Below, piece by piece: positions 1-9,466 of a stretch of DNA of 64,000 nucleotides. The stretch's first letter is position 1, and each line of letters starts with the position of its first letter. A model generated the notes under the pieces. That model saw only the letters and a list, made by a program, of their open reading frames with translations. It ran no database searches and had not been told where the DNA came from. A program made the translations under genes and the position numbers. Origin of the DNA: Candidatus Methylomicrobium oryzae (lineage in GTDB: Bacteria > Pseudomonadota > Gammaproteobacteria > Methylococcales > Methylomonadaceae); contig NZ_JAERVK010000019.1 of assembly GCF_016745425.1 (NCBI RefSeq), positions 38,951 to 102,950 of the forward strand, written 5' to 3'.

Positions 1-1
1 C

Positions 2-820
2 GGTGCCTTGCGGCTGGCCAATCCGGAGGGTGAAGTGGCGATCAAGCCGCAGGCGACGGTGCTGGCTTTAGGCGGCGCCAGCTGGCCGCAATTGGGGTCG
101 GATGGCGCCTGGGTGCCGTGGCTGCAAGGGCGGAGCGTTGGAATCGAGCCGCTGCAAAGCGCGAATTGCGGCTTCGAGGTGGCGTGGAGCCGGCATCTGC
201 GCGACAAATTCGCCGGCGCACCGCTGAAGTCGGTCGCGCTGACATTCACCGATGCGCAGGGCCGCACCGAGCGGCGGCAAGGCGAAATGGTAGTCAGCGC
301 GCACGGCGTGGAAGGCAGCCTGATCTATGCGTTTTCGCAGCGGCTGCGCGACTGCCTGAATGCCCACGGCAGCGCCACCTTTTCGCTCGATCTGGCGCCG
401 GGACGCGGCGCGGAGCGGATCCTAGCCGAACTCGGCCGGCCGCGCGGGTCCCGGTCGCTATCCAGCCATCTGCAAAGCAGGCTCGGCCTTGCCGGGGTCA
501 AGGCGGCCCTGCTGCATGAGGTACTCAGCAAGGAACAGTTTACCGATCCGGCCGCGCTCGCGGCGGCGATCAAGGCCTTACCCATCACGGTACGCGCACC
601 CTTTCCCCTCGCCGAAGCGATCAGCACCGCCGGCGGCGTCCGCTTTGACAGCCTCGATCCCAACCTCATGCTTACCGCGCTGCCCGGCGTTTTTGTCGCG
701 GGCGAGATGATCGATTGGGAGGCGCCCACCGGCGGTTATCTGCTCACGGCCTGTTTCGCCACCGGCCTGCACGCAGGTTTGGGCGTGCGCGACTGGCTGA
801 GTTGTCACCTTCCATCCTGA
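2..820 (+). CDS. NAD(P)/FAD-dependent oxidoreductase, HI0933/YhiN-type (5' end outside window)
   Basis: This is the C-terminal ~272 residues of a flavoprotein; the frame is open through the left edge of the window, so the FAD-binding N-terminus lies upstream. Family signals visible are a GGASWPQLGSDG segment near the beginning, which corresponds to the conserved 'ATGG..yp..GstGdG' stretch of HI0933-like proteins, and a C-terminal 'LPGVFVAGEMIDWEAPTGGY' block, where the second half of the FAD site closes. The last residues (LLTACFATGLHAGL) are typical of the family end, so the 3' end is intact. The family is widespread but poorly understood; some members (BaiN-like) reduce steroid or enone substrates. 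The substrate here cannot be deduced. No operon partner follows: the next gene is ~260 bp away. Confidence 0.85.
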   Translation, partial: GALRLANPEGEVAIKPQATVLALGGASWPQLGSDGAWVPWLQGRSVGIEPLQSANCGFEVAWSRHLRDKFAGAPLKSVALTFTDAQGRTERRQGEMVVSAHGVEGSLIYAFSQRLRDCLNAHGSATFSLDLAPGRGAERILAELGRPRGSRSLSSHLQSRLGLAGVKAALLHEVLSKEQFTDPAALAAAIKALPITVRAPFPLAEAISTAGGVRFDSLDPNLMLTALPGVFVAGEMIDWEAPTGGYLLTACFATGLHAGLGVRDWLSCHLPS

Positions 821-837
821 AAGATTGGCGGAGCCGT

Positions 838-863
838 GCCGGATGATCAGGCCCTTCTCCGGC
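838..863 (+). terminator. Weak stem-loop after the flavoprotein gene
   Basis: GCCGGA pairs with TCCGGC across a 14-nt loop, 18 nt after the stop codon, and is followed by an AT-rich stretch. There is no clean T-run, so termination is only a possibility. Confidence 0.25.
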
Positions 864-1077
864 CTAATATTTTATGCATTGCATCTTGCCGATGCTGATG
901 ATGAGGGATTCCGGCGCCGTTTTTTCAGTGAGTTTCTTTAAAAGTAAAAATTCAATTACAATCGCGGGCTAATGCGCTTCAATGGGTCTGCTGGGAGCAA
1001 AACTGGCGAGTATCGGAGAATAGCCTATCCTTAACGCTTAAACGCCATAATTTTTACTCCAAAACAGAGAATAACCT

Positions 1078-2772
1078 ATGCATAACGCCAAGGGATTTTT
1101 TCTACAGTTTATCGCGCTGGCAGGCCCCTACTGGAATTCTGAAGACAAGGCCGTCATCCGTAAGCAGGCCCTGGCGCTGATTCTGCTCACCATCCTGCAG
1201 ATCGCGATGGCGATCCTGATCAATGCCTGGAGCGCGGATCTTTTCGATGCGCTCGAGCAGCATTCAATGACGGGGCTCCTGAAACAGATCGGTCTTTTGG
1301 TGTTGATTTTCGTGGCCGGCATTCTGATCATTTCGAAGCACCTGACGGTCAAGCGCAGCCTGCAGATCGGCTGGCGCCGCTGGCTGACCGAGCGGGTCAG
1401 TTCGAAATGGATGGACCATGGCAAGCAATATCAGGTCATCTTTATGCCGGGCGAGCACGATAATCCGGACGGACGTATCGCCGAGGATATTCGCATCGTG
1501 ACCGAAGAAGCGATTCAACTGCTGCATTCGCTGTTCTACAGCCTTTTACTGCTGATCAGCTTCACCAAGATTTTATGGACGCTTTCGGGTACGTTGACTT
1601 TCACTCTGGCCGGGACGGAGATTGAGATTCACGGCCATCTGGTCTGGATTGCCATCATTTATGCGATAGGCGCTTCCGTTCTAGGCTGGTGGGTCGGACG
1701 GCCCCTGGTCAGCGCGACCAATGTAAGGCAAACGGTGGAAGCGAATTTCCGTTTCGGATTGGTCAAGGCCCGCGAAAATTCGATGGCGATTGCGCTGATT
1801 CATGGCGAAGGCAACGAAAAAGAACGCTTCAAAACCTTGTTTGAAGCCATTTCGGAGGCTTACGACCGGCAAACCCTGGCCTGGCGGGATATCATGATGT
1901 TCACTTCCGGCTATTCGGTGCTGTCGATGGCCTTTCCGATTCTCGTTTCCGCGCCGCGTTATGTATTGGGCTCTATTTCGCTCGGCGCCTTGATGCAGTC
2001 GGCGCAGGCCTTTCAGCACATGGCTTCGGCGTTGTCCTGGCCGGTCGATAACATGGCTGCGGTTGCCAACTGGCGCGCGTCGGCGGACCGCGTGTTGGGA
2101 TTGGTACAGGCGCTGAGCCATCTGGAAGAGGAAATCGCCTGTGCCGGGCAAGATCGAATCTGTCTGTCCAAGTCGCAATTACCGGTTCTGAGTGTGCATG
2201 ATCTTTGCCTCACTAAGCAGGACGGCGAAGTGATCGCGTCAGGTATCGATTTGGAAGTCAAGCCGTTTGAACGCGTCCTGGTAAACGGCAATACTGCTAC
2301 CGGCGCAAGATTGTTCAAGGCAATTGTCGGACTCTGGCCGTGGGGCAGCGGGCGGATCGAACTGCCGGACGACGAACCGATGTTTTTCATGCCGCCGCGT
2401 CCTTATCTGCCGAGCGGCACGCTCAGGGAGGCGATCTGTTATCCGCACCGGCCGGACGATTTCAGTACGGCGAAGCTTAAAGAAACCCTGAACAAAGTCG
2501 GCCTTGGCGAGTTGCAGGAGCAACTGGATGGCGTCGAAAACTGGGAAACTGCACTGAGCCGCGAGCAGCAGCAGCGCTTGGGCGCAGTACGGTTATTGTT
2601 GGATCGTCCCAAGTGGATACTGTTGCAGGAGGCATTCGATTCGCTGGACCCGCGCGGCGAAGTCGAGATGCTGCGCCTGATCCGCGAAGAACTTCCCGAA
2701 GCCGCAATGCTGACCATCACCAACCAGCCGACTGCGGATGCGTTCCATCAGCGCCGCATCGTTTTGCCGTAA
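1078..2772 (+). CDS. SbmA/YddA-type ABC transporter with degenerate ATPase domain
   Basis: This 564-residue protein has the layout of YddA/SbmA-like exporters (ABC_membrane_2 family): an N-terminal membrane domain with about six hydrophobic segments (residues ~25-330) and a C-terminal nucleotide-binding domain (~375-564). The fold signals of the ATPase remain (P-loop region, LS..QQR signature, D-loop SLD), but key residues are changed. The Walker A loop reads GNTATGARLF at 404-413, lacking the GK[ST] lysine. The signature is LSREQQQR at 493-500 instead of LSGGEQQR. Walker B is ILLQEAFDSLD (514-524), with Gln for the metal-binding Asp. The switch histidine is Asn549. The frame is uninterrupted, so this is not a simple frameshift pseudogene. 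It may be a non-hydrolysing transporter or a gene in early decay. It stands alone, with a long leader and its ATG shortly after an AGAGAAT stretch. Confidence 0.85.
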   Translation: MHNAKGFFLQFIALAGPYWNSEDKAVIRKQALALILLTILQIAMAILINAWSADLFDALEQHSMTGLLKQIGLLVLIFVAGILIISKHLTVKRSLQIGWRRWLTERVSSKWMDHGKQYQVIFMPGEHDNPDGRIAEDIRIVTEEAIQLLHSLFYSLLLLISFTKILWTLSGTLTFTLAGTEIEIHGHLVWIAIIYAIGASVLGWWVGRPLVSATNVRQTVEANFRFGLVKARENSMAIALIHGEGNEKERFKTLFEAISEAYDRQTLAWRDIMMFTSGYSVLSMAFPILVSAPRYVLGSISLGALMQSAQAFQHMASALSWPVDNMAAVANWRASADRVLGLVQALSHLEEEIACAGQDRICLSKSQLPVLSVHDLCLTKQDGEVIASGIDLEVKPFERVLVNGNTATGARLFKAIVGLWPWGSGRIELPDDEPMFFMPPRPYLPSGTLREAICYPHRPDDFSTAKLKETLNKVGLGELQEQLDGVENWETALSREQQQRLGAVRLLLDRPKWILLQEAFDSLDPRGEVEMLRLIREELPEAAMLTITNQPTADAFHQRRIVLP

Positions 2773-2894
2773 GCGAAGCGGAATCAACGGTGTTCCGCGG
2801 GGCGGCTACAGCATTTCCGTGGCGCACGTCTCGTCGTTAATATATACATCCTGCAGAACTCAAGCATCGGAGTTCTGTGAACGCAGTCTAATTT

Positions 2895-3136
2895 AAAATC
2901 CCCCCTGCCCCCCTTTTTCAAAGGGGGGAAAGCGGCAGCCCTGTCAAACGTTATCCGTTATCGATGTGGTCAATACTCCTGCCCTCCTTTGAGAAAGGAG
3001 GAGAAGCGGCATTGTCAAAGGGGATGCGAGGGCAGGAGTCGCTTCAACAGCGGCTAAAACGACATCTCCCTTTGAAAAGAGAGCGAGTCTGCCGGCAACA
3101 TTCCCCCTTTGAAAAAAGGGGGGGCAGGGGGGATTT
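2895..3136. repeat. 242-bp palindromic element with ~35-bp terminal inverted repeats
   Basis: The left end (2895-2930) and the right end (3101-3136) are nearly exact reverse complements of each other, built on AAATCCCCCCTGCCCCCC followed by a CAAAGGGGG arm. Each end is also a hairpin by itself. Two weaker internal hairpins of the same CCTTTGA/AAAGG type lie near 2985-3002 and 3066-3085. The element fills the gap between the ABC transporter and ybiB and holds no credible gene. It looks like a non-autonomous MITE-like repeat; no transposase of matching ends is in the window. Confidence 0.75.
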
Positions 3137-3185
3137 GCTCTGCAAATAGTGGATGGGGCAACGCTGATGCAGCGCTTAATTCGCA

Positions 3186-4202
3186 TTAAAACCGGTCTTT
3201 GGCGCGGAGATGCCAGAAATCCATCGCCAACTGCTGCGCCGCTTCCTGCGTATCCGCTTTGCCGAGCAGTTTTAACGCCACCGCCGCGGTGCCGGTGATC
3301 GCGGCAGCGGCAAACTCATCTTCGGTCTCGCCCCGCCACACCTTCGCCAGTTGCGCCGGATCGAGCGCTTCGGGTTTCACATGGCGTTTCGCAAACAAGG
3401 CCGGCCATTCCTCGTCGAGCAATTCGCCGCGATGCACGCTTTGCACGAGGCAACTCATGTCCGGGTTACGCTCGGTCTCACCGCCTTCGCCTTTCAGCAC
3501 GGCGGCGTGCGGCTGTTGCAATAACTGCGCGGCGAGCTGGTGCACGGGCCGGTAGCCGGGATGGAAGATGCCTTGAATGCTGTAATCGGCGTCGAGCGGG
3601 TTCAGCAGCCGCACCAGCGTGTGCACCGGCGAGCGCAGGCCCAGAATCGGGCGCAGCTCGATGATCTCGTGCAGTTTCGGGCAGAAATTTTCCAAGGACA
3701 GATAGCTGAATGAACGCTCGGCCAGCTGTTGTTTGGCTTCGGCGATCGATTGCGCGGGCGAAAGCCCCAGAACAGCCAGCATGTCTTCGGTATAAAGCCG
3801 CCCGGCCGCCGGTCCCTTGGCGCCGTGCATCAAGACCTTTACGCCGTTTTCGGCAAGCAGGAGCGCCGACAATAAATACCAGGGCAGATGCCGGCGTTTG
3901 CCCGCGTAGGTCGACCAGTCCAGATCGACGAGATTCTGCGTGTCGCCCACATCGAACGATTCGCGCGCGGCCTGCACGAACCCGGCCAGCTCTTCCGGCG
4001 TTTCCTCCTTCACCCGCATCAGCATCAGAAAGGCGCCGAGCTGGATCGGCAGCACTTCGTCCGCCAGGATCATCCGCATCGCCCGGTAGGCTTCTTCCCG
4101 GGTTAAGGGTCGCGAGCCGTGTTTGCCTTTGCCGAGAATCCGGATGGTTTCGGCGAACGGGTGTTCGGGCGTGGAGGTTTGCAAATGGTGCGAAAAAGTC
4201 AT
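3186..4202 (-). CDS. ybiB: YbiB family protein (TrpD2; anthranilate phosphoribosyltransferase fold)
   Basis: The 338-residue product resembles anthranilate phosphoribosyltransferase (TrpD) in overall layout: an alpha-helical N-terminal domain (residues ~15-80, with the 'EEAYRAMRMILADEVLPIQLGAF' type segment) followed by the larger alpha/beta domain. The glycine-rich PRPP loop of true TrpD (GTGGD) is replaced by 'LMHGAKGPAAGRLYTEDML' near residue 120. This is typical of the YbiB/TrpD2 branch, whose E. coli member binds nucleic acids and is not a tryptophan enzyme. It therefore should not be taken as trpD. Its ATG overlaps the end of cyoE by 4 bp, so the two genes are probably cotranscribed, cyoE first. 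That pairing has no obvious functional logic. Confidence 0.85.
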   Translation of the reverse strand: MTFSHHLQTSTPEHPFAETIRILGKGKHGSRPLTREEAYRAMRMILADEVLPIQLGAFLMLMRVKEETPEELAGFVQAARESFDVGDTQNLVDLDWSTYAGKRRHLPWYLLSALLLAENGVKVLMHGAKGPAAGRLYTEDMLAVLGLSPAQSIAEAKQQLAERSFSYLSLENFCPKLHEIIELRPILGLRSPVHTLVRLLNPLDADYSIQGIFHPGYRPVHQLAAQLLQQPHAAVLKGEGGETERNPDMSCLVQSVHRGELLDEEWPALFAKRHVKPEALDPAQLAKVWRGETEDEFAAAAITGTAAVALKLLGKADTQEAAQQLAMDFWHLRAKDRF

Positions 4203-5086
4203 GGTTTTATCATCACGTAATGATCGAGCAGCAATACCGCGAACAGCACGGTAATATAGACAATCGAATAGCCGAAAGTCTGCATGGCGGTCTTGTTGTC
4301 CTTCCGGCGCATCATCAGGATGGCGAGATAAATGAACCCCAGCCCCAGGAGCAGTGCGGCGGCGAGGTAAATCAGGCCGGTCATCCCGGTCAAATAAGGC
4401 AGTAAGGTTACGATCAAAAGCAGCAGCGTATAGAGCAGGATCTGCAGGCGCGTGAATTCGTTGCCGTGGGTTACCGGCAGCATCGGGATGTTCACTTTGG
4501 CGTACTCTTCGCGCCGAGCGATCGCGAGCGCCCAGAAATGCGGCGGCGTCCAGACGAAGATGATCAGCATCAGAAGCAGCGCGTACGGATGCACTTGGTT
4601 GGTCATCGCGGCCCAGCCCAAGAGCGGCGGAGTCGCTCCGAAAACGCCGCCGATCACGATGTTTTGCGGGGTCAGCCGTTTCAGGTAGACGGTGTAAATG
4701 AACGCATAGCCGAACAGCGACACGAAGGTCAGCACCGCGGTCAGCACGTTGACCTTAATTACCAGCAGCGCCATCGACGCGATGCCGAGGACCGCGGCGA
4801 ACGCGATCACTTGCGAAGCAGTCAATTCGCCTTTCGGCAGCGGCCGGTTTTCGGTCCGGCGCATCACGGCGTCGGCCTTGCGGTCGATAAACTGATTGAT
4901 CGCAGCGGCCGAAGAAGCGGCCAAAGCGATTCCGGCGACGCTGTAAGCCAGGGTATCGAGCGGCGGCATGCCGGGCACCGCCAGCAGCATCCCCACGACT
5001 GCGGTAAACAGCATTTCCAGGACCACATTCGGCTTACACAGGGTCAGGTATTTTTTCCAGGCCAGGGCCGGAGAGAGGCTCGTCAT
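4199..5086 (-). CDS. cyoE: Protoheme IX farnesyltransferase (heme O synthase)
   Basis: This 295-residue integral membrane prenyltransferase attaches a farnesyl group to protoheme to make heme O, the precursor of the cofactors of haem-copper oxidases. The first Asp-rich motif is seen as NQFIDRKADAVMRRTENRP (residues ~64-82), the usual CyoE/CtaB signature with the substrate-binding N..x3D..D pattern. A second conserved region (YTVYLKRLTPQNIVIGG) follows around 131-147. About eight or nine hydrophobic segments span the protein. Length matches the family (~290). It stands upstream of ybiB with a 4-bp overlap and is divergent from the M16 peptidase operon. No oxidase subunit or heme A synthase (ctaA) gene is adjacent. 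Confidence 0.95.
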   Translation of the reverse strand: MTSLSPALAWKKYLTLCKPNVVLEMLFTAVVGMLLAVPGMPPLDTLAYSVAGIALAASSAAAINQFIDRKADAVMRRTENRPLPKGELTASQVIAFAAVLGIASMALLVIKVNVLTAVLTFVSLFGYAFIYTVYLKRLTPQNIVIGGVFGATPPLLGWAAMTNQVHPYALLLMLIIFVWTPPHFWALAIARREEYAKVNIPMLPVTHGNEFTRLQILLYTLLLLIVTLLPYLTGMTGLIYLAAALLLGLGFIYLAILMMRRKDNKTAMQTFGYSIVYITVLFAVLLLDHYVMIKP

Positions 5087-5184
5087 CGTAAATCACACCA
5101 TCCTTCACAATTCTTATAGAATACAGGGAACGCTAGCTGATGGAAATAGTCGGAAGCGCTAACATTGGTCAACAAGAGGGAGTC

Positions 5185-6537
5185 ATGAAAAAGCGATTAT
5201 TTTGCGCGCTATTGCTCGGCCTGCCGGCCTATGCCGGCGCCGCGGAGCCGAAAGTTTCGGAACATATACTCAAAAACGGCCTGAAAGTTTTGGTCCAGGA
5301 GGATCACCGTTCGCCGGTCGTGGTCTCGCAGGTTTGGTACAAAGTCGGTTCCAGTTACGAGCCGGGCGGCATCACCGGTATTTCGCACATGCTCGAACAT
5401 ATGATGTTCAAAGGCACAGACAAGTTGAAACCGGGAGAGTTCTCGCGGATCATCGCCGAAAACGGCGGCGAGGAAAATGCGTTCACCGGCACCGACTACA
5501 CCGCTTATTTTCAGACGATGAACGCCTCGAGGTTGGCAGTCAGCTTCGAACTGGAAGCCGACCGGATGCGGCATCTGCATCTGTTGCCCGAAGAATTGAA
5601 GAAAGAACTGGAAGTCGTGACCGAAGAACGGCGAATGCGTACGGAGGATAATCCGCAGGCGAAAGTCGGCGAATATTTCTCGGCCGCGGCCTATACGAAC
5701 AGTCCTTACCAGCATCCGGTGATCGGCTGGCCGAGCGATATCGCCCATTATACGGTCGAGGATCTGAATGCCTGGTATCAGCGCTGGTATGCGCCGAACA
5801 ATGCGACCCTGGTCGTGGTCGGCGATGTCAAGACCGACGACGTGTTCGCGCTGGCCGAAAAATATTTCGCCGAACTGAAGCCGAGCGAAATCAAGCCGAT
5901 CAAACCGCAAACCGAAGTGCCGCAGCTCGGCGTGCGCAGGATCACCGTGAAGGTGCCGGCCAAACTGCCGTACTTGGCAATGGGCTATAAGGCGCCTTCG
6001 CTGGCGACCGCGGCAGAGGACTGGGAAGCCTATGCGCTGGAAGTGCTGGCCGGCGTACTGGACGGCGGCAACAGCGCGCGGCTGTCTTCGCGTCTGGTAC
6101 GCGGCAAACAGATCGCGGTCAGCGCGGGCGCGGGTTACAGCCTGGCTTCGCGGCTGTCCTCCCTGTTCGAACTGGAAGGCACGCCGGCGGAGGGCAAAAA
6201 AGTGGGCGATCTGGAAGCCGCGCTGAAAAAAGAAATCGCGGAGCTGCAAAAAACGCTGATCGGCAAAGAAGAACTGGAGCGGATCAAGGCCCAGGTGCTG
6301 GCCAATCAGGTCTATCAGCGCGATTCGAATTTCTATCAGGCGATGCAGCTCGGCATGTTCGAAACGGTCGGCCTCGGTTGGCCGAAAGTCGATGAATACG
6401 TGAAACGTATCCAGCAGGTCACCGCCGAACAAGTGCGCGACGTCGCGAAAAAATACCTGGTCGAGGACCATCTGACCGTGGCCTATCTGGAACCTCAGCC
6501 GATCAACGAACCCGCCGTCCACAAGGGAGACAAGTAA
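5185..6537 (+). CDS. M16 family zinc metallopeptidase, catalytic partner
   Basis: This 450-residue pitrilysin/insulinase-family protease carries the inverted zinc motif HxxEH as HMLEHMMFKG, with the distal zinc-binding glutamate in the ELEVVTEERRMRTEDNP segment about 75 residues later. A signal peptide (MKKRLFCALLLGLPAYAGA) puts it in the periplasm. I chose the ATG at 5185 because it begins that signal peptide and has GAGGGA just upstream; an in-frame ATG at 5140 would add 15 residues that spoil it. The stop overlaps the start of a second M16 gene by one base (TAATG). Family two-gene sets of this kind form heterodimers in which only one chain holds zinc. The substrate is unknown; degradation of exported or misfolded peptides is the usual guess. 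Confidence 0.93.
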   Translation: MKKRLFCALLLGLPAYAGAAEPKVSEHILKNGLKVLVQEDHRSPVVVSQVWYKVGSSYEPGGITGISHMLEHMMFKGTDKLKPGEFSRIIAENGGEENAFTGTDYTAYFQTMNASRLAVSFELEADRMRHLHLLPEELKKELEVVTEERRMRTEDNPQAKVGEYFSAAAYTNSPYQHPVIGWPSDIAHYTVEDLNAWYQRWYAPNNATLVVVGDVKTDDVFALAEKYFAELKPSEIKPIKPQTEVPQLGVRRITVKVPAKLPYLAMGYKAPSLATAAEDWEAYALEVLAGVLDGGNSARLSSRLVRGKQIAVSAGAGYSLASRLSSLFELEGTPAEGKKVGDLEAALKKEIAELQKTLIGKEELERIKAQVLANQVYQRDSNFYQAMQLGMFETVGLGWPKVDEYVKRIQQVTAEQVRDVAKKYLVEDHLTVAYLEPQPINEPAVHKGDK

Positions 6538-7853
6538 TGCGTAACAGTTTATGGGGATTATTCTTGCTCGCGGTCAGTCAGGCCGTCTGGTCGTCCGTCA
6601 ACATCGAGCATTGGCAAACGGCGCAAGGTTCCCGGGTTTTTTTCGTACATACCGAAGGCTTGCCGATTGCGGACATCGTGATCGATTTCGATGCGGGCAG
6701 CGCGCGGGACGGCAAACAGGCGGGGCTGGCGGCGCTGACTTCGAACGTGCTGGACACAGGGGCCGGCCAGTGGAATGCGGACCGGATCGCCGAACGCTTC
6801 GAGAGCGTCGGGGCGCAGTTCGAGACGGGCATTTCGAGCGATACGGCGAGCGTTACGCTGCGCACCTTGACCGAAAAGCCGCTGTTCGACAAGGCGGTCG
6901 AAACGCTGCATGTCATCCTGACCAAGCCAACCTTTAGCGAGGCCGACTTCCAGCGCGAGAAAAAACGGACGCTGGCCGGGCTGAAAATGCGCGAAGAATC
7001 GCCCGGCGATCTGGCCGATATCGCCTTTTCAAAGGCGCTCTACGGCGAGCATCCTTATGCGCATCCGGAAACCGGGCTGATCGAAACGGTGGCTACTTTG
7101 AAAGCGGCCGATCTGCGCGCCTTTTACCGGCAATATTACGTTGCCGCGAATGCGGTCGTCGTGCTCGTCGGCAACCTGAGCCGGGAGCAGGCCGAAGCCA
7201 CCGTCGCCGCTCTGTTGAAGGATCTGCCGGCCGGACAAAAGGCCGCGCCGCTGCCCGATGTGGCGATGCCGGGCAGGGCGACCAGTCAGTATACCGCGTA
7301 TCCGTCGACCCAGACCCATGTGCTGGTCGGGCTGCCCGGCATCGACCGCAAGGATCCGGATTTTTTCAGCCTGTTTGTAGGGAATCACATCCTTGGCGGC
7401 AGCGGCCTAGTGTCGAAGCTGTTCGAAGAAATCCGCGAGAAGCGCGGGCTGGCCTACAGCGCCTACAGCGGCTTCAAGCCGATGCAGAAGAAAGGGCCTT
7501 TCGTGCTCGGGCTGCAAACGCGCAACGACCAGACCGGCGAGGCGTTGAAGGTGTTGAACCGGACGCTGGCCGATTTTATCGCGAAAGGTCCGACCGAAGC
7601 GGAACTGACCGCCGCGAAGAAAAACATCACCGGCGGCTTTCCGATGCGCTTCGACACGAACAAGAAGCTCGCCAATTATGTCGCGATGATCGGCTTTTAC
7701 GATTTGCCGCTCGACTATCTGGATACCTTTACGCAGAAGGTTGACGCGGTTACGGTCGCCTCGATCGTCGATGCGTTCAAACGCCATGTCGACCTGAACC
7801 TGTTGCAGACCGTGACCGTCGGCGGCGACGCGCAGGCGAAAAGTGGCCAATAA
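6537..7853 (+). CDS. M16 family peptidase-like protein, non-catalytic partner
   Basis: The 438-residue product has the M16 fold over its whole length, with a signal peptide at the start (about residues 1-20, ending near SQAVWS). The zinc-motif position reads AGLAALTSNVLDTG instead of HxxEH, so the protein cannot bind catalytic zinc. The C-terminal half keeps the substrate-clamp region seen in processing-peptidase-like M16 subunits, with LFEEIREKRGLAYSAYS (residues ~294-310). Translation is likely coupled to the upstream catalytic subunit (1-bp overlap). It therefore probably acts as the substrate-binding half of a heterodimer. The downstream rsmD gene starts inside its last codons. Confidence 0.92.
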   Translation: MRNSLWGLFLLAVSQAVWSSVNIEHWQTAQGSRVFFVHTEGLPIADIVIDFDAGSARDGKQAGLAALTSNVLDTGAGQWNADRIAERFESVGAQFETGISSDTASVTLRTLTEKPLFDKAVETLHVILTKPTFSEADFQREKKRTLAGLKMREESPGDLADIAFSKALYGEHPYAHPETGLIETVATLKAADLRAFYRQYYVAANAVVVLVGNLSREQAEATVAALLKDLPAGQKAAPLPDVAMPGRATSQYTAYPSTQTHVLVGLPGIDRKDPDFFSLFVGNHILGGSGLVSKLFEEIREKRGLAYSAYSGFKPMQKKGPFVLGLQTRNDQTGEALKVLNRTLADFIAKGPTEAELTAAKKNITGGFPMRFDTNKKLANYVAMIGFYDLPLDYLDTFTQKVDAVTVASIVDAFKRHVDLNLLQTVTVGGDAQAKSGQ

Positions 7854-8406
7854 GGTCCGGATCATCGGCGGCGAATGGCGCAGCCGCCTGCTGCGCTTCG
7901 ACGATGCGCCGGGGCTGCGCCCGACGCCGGGCCGCGTCCGCGAAACCCTGTTCAACTGGCTGCAATACGACATTCTCGGCAGCCGTTGCCTGGACTTGTA
8001 TGCCGGCAGCGGTGCGCTGGGCTTCGAGGCCGCCTCGCGCGGCGCGAAGGAGGTCGTGCAGGTCGAAAGCGATGCGAAGGCCTGCAAAAATCTGCGCGCG
8101 AATGCGGCCGCGCTGGAATCGAACCGTAACCGTATCGTGGAAAAGGATGTGCAGCGGTTTCTGTCCGGACCGGCGGAAGCCTTCGATCTGGTGTTTCTGG
8201 ACCCTCCGTTCGCAAAAAACCTGGCGCTGACAACCTGCCGGCTTTTGGAACAGAACGGCTGGCTGGCGGACGCTGCGCGGATTTATGTCGAAACCGAGGC
8301 TGGTCTGGTGCTTGAGGGGCTGCCGGGCAATTGGGAATTATTGAAACATAAAACGGCGGGCGAGGTGGCTTATCGGCTATTTGCCCGGGCCTCTCAGCCT
8401 GGATAA
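7843..8406 (+). CDS. rsmD: 16S rRNA (guanine(966)-N(2))-methyltransferase
   Basis: The 187-residue enzyme methylates G966 of 16S rRNA in the small-subunit head. The N-terminus (RIIGGEWRSRLL, then RPTPGRVRETLFNWL) is diagnostic of RsmD. The SAM-binding motif I is LDLYAGSGALGFEAASRG, and the catalytic motif IV is DLVFLDPPF (the DPPF form of NPPY). The start is a GTG at 7843, 11 bp inside the upstream peptidase gene, indicating translational coupling. In many gammaproteobacteria rsmD is next to ftsY or coaD; here coaD follows after ~220 bp that contain a double-hairpin repeat. Confidence 0.96.
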   Translation: MANKVRIIGGEWRSRLLRFDDAPGLRPTPGRVRETLFNWLQYDILGSRCLDLYAGSGALGFEAASRGAKEVVQVESDAKACKNLRANAAALESNRNRIVEKDVQRFLSGPAEAFDLVFLDPPFAKNLALTTCRLLEQNGWLADAARIYVETEAGLVLEGLPGNWELLKHKTAGEVAYRLFARASQPG

Positions 8407-8445
8407 AACCCTTTCCCTGGGGACAATGCCCTTGAGTTAATGAGC

Positions 8446-8511
8446 GTAGGGTGGATAAGCGAAGCGCATCCACCAAAAAATTGCCGGATGCGTTGCGCTT
8501 ATCCGGCCTAC
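8446..8511. repeat. REPIN-like double hairpin, copy 1
   Basis: The element opens with GTAGG and closes with CCTAC. Inside are two hairpins with different stems: GGTGGAT/ATCCACC with loop AAGCGAAGCGC, then GGAT/ATCC with loop GCGTTGCGCTT. The two loops are nearly reverse complementary (9 of 11). It lies between rsmD and coaD. Confidence 0.8.
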
Positions 8512-8610
8512 CGGTGTCCTGAGGGAGAGGGCATCAAAATCGAAATTTTCTTTCGCCTGCCGCGTCGATTCCTTTACATGGCGTCTTGGGTTAAAATCGC
8601 CCCTTTTTAA

Positions 8611-9108
<498 letters not shown>

Positions 9109-9114
9109 GAGTAG

Positions 9115-9372
<258 letters not shown>

Positions 9373-9379
9373 GAAGCGG

Positions 9380-9466
9380 GTAGGTAGCTCCGATTAGCGA
9401 TAGCGTAATCGGAGGAATTTTGTCCTCTCAAATGCGTGCGATTACGCTATCGCTAATCGCACCTAC
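9380..9466. repeat. REPIN-like double hairpin, copy 2
   Basis: GTAGG...CCTAC ends. First hairpin stem CTCCGATTA/TAATCGGAG (9 bp, perfect) with loop GCGATAGCG. Second hairpin stem TGCGATTA/TAATCGCA (8 bp, perfect) with loop CGCTATCGC. The loops are exact reverse complements. The stop codon of the convergent Uma2 gene lies inside the closing CCTAC. Confidence 0.85.

Noticed and set aside
2944..3186. Short ORFs inside the inverted-repeat element
   Set aside because: They translate C/G-run repeats (PPCPPFFQRG types) and have no start context.
3186..4202. Annotation as anthranilate phosphoribosyltransferase (trpD)
   Set aside because: The PRPP-binding GTGGD loop is missing and the pattern follows YbiB/TrpD2, which is not a tryptophan enzyme.
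5209..6522. 437-codon frame opposite the first M16 peptidase
   Set aside because: Shadow of a coding strand with obvious peptidase motifs; the minus product is unlike any protein.
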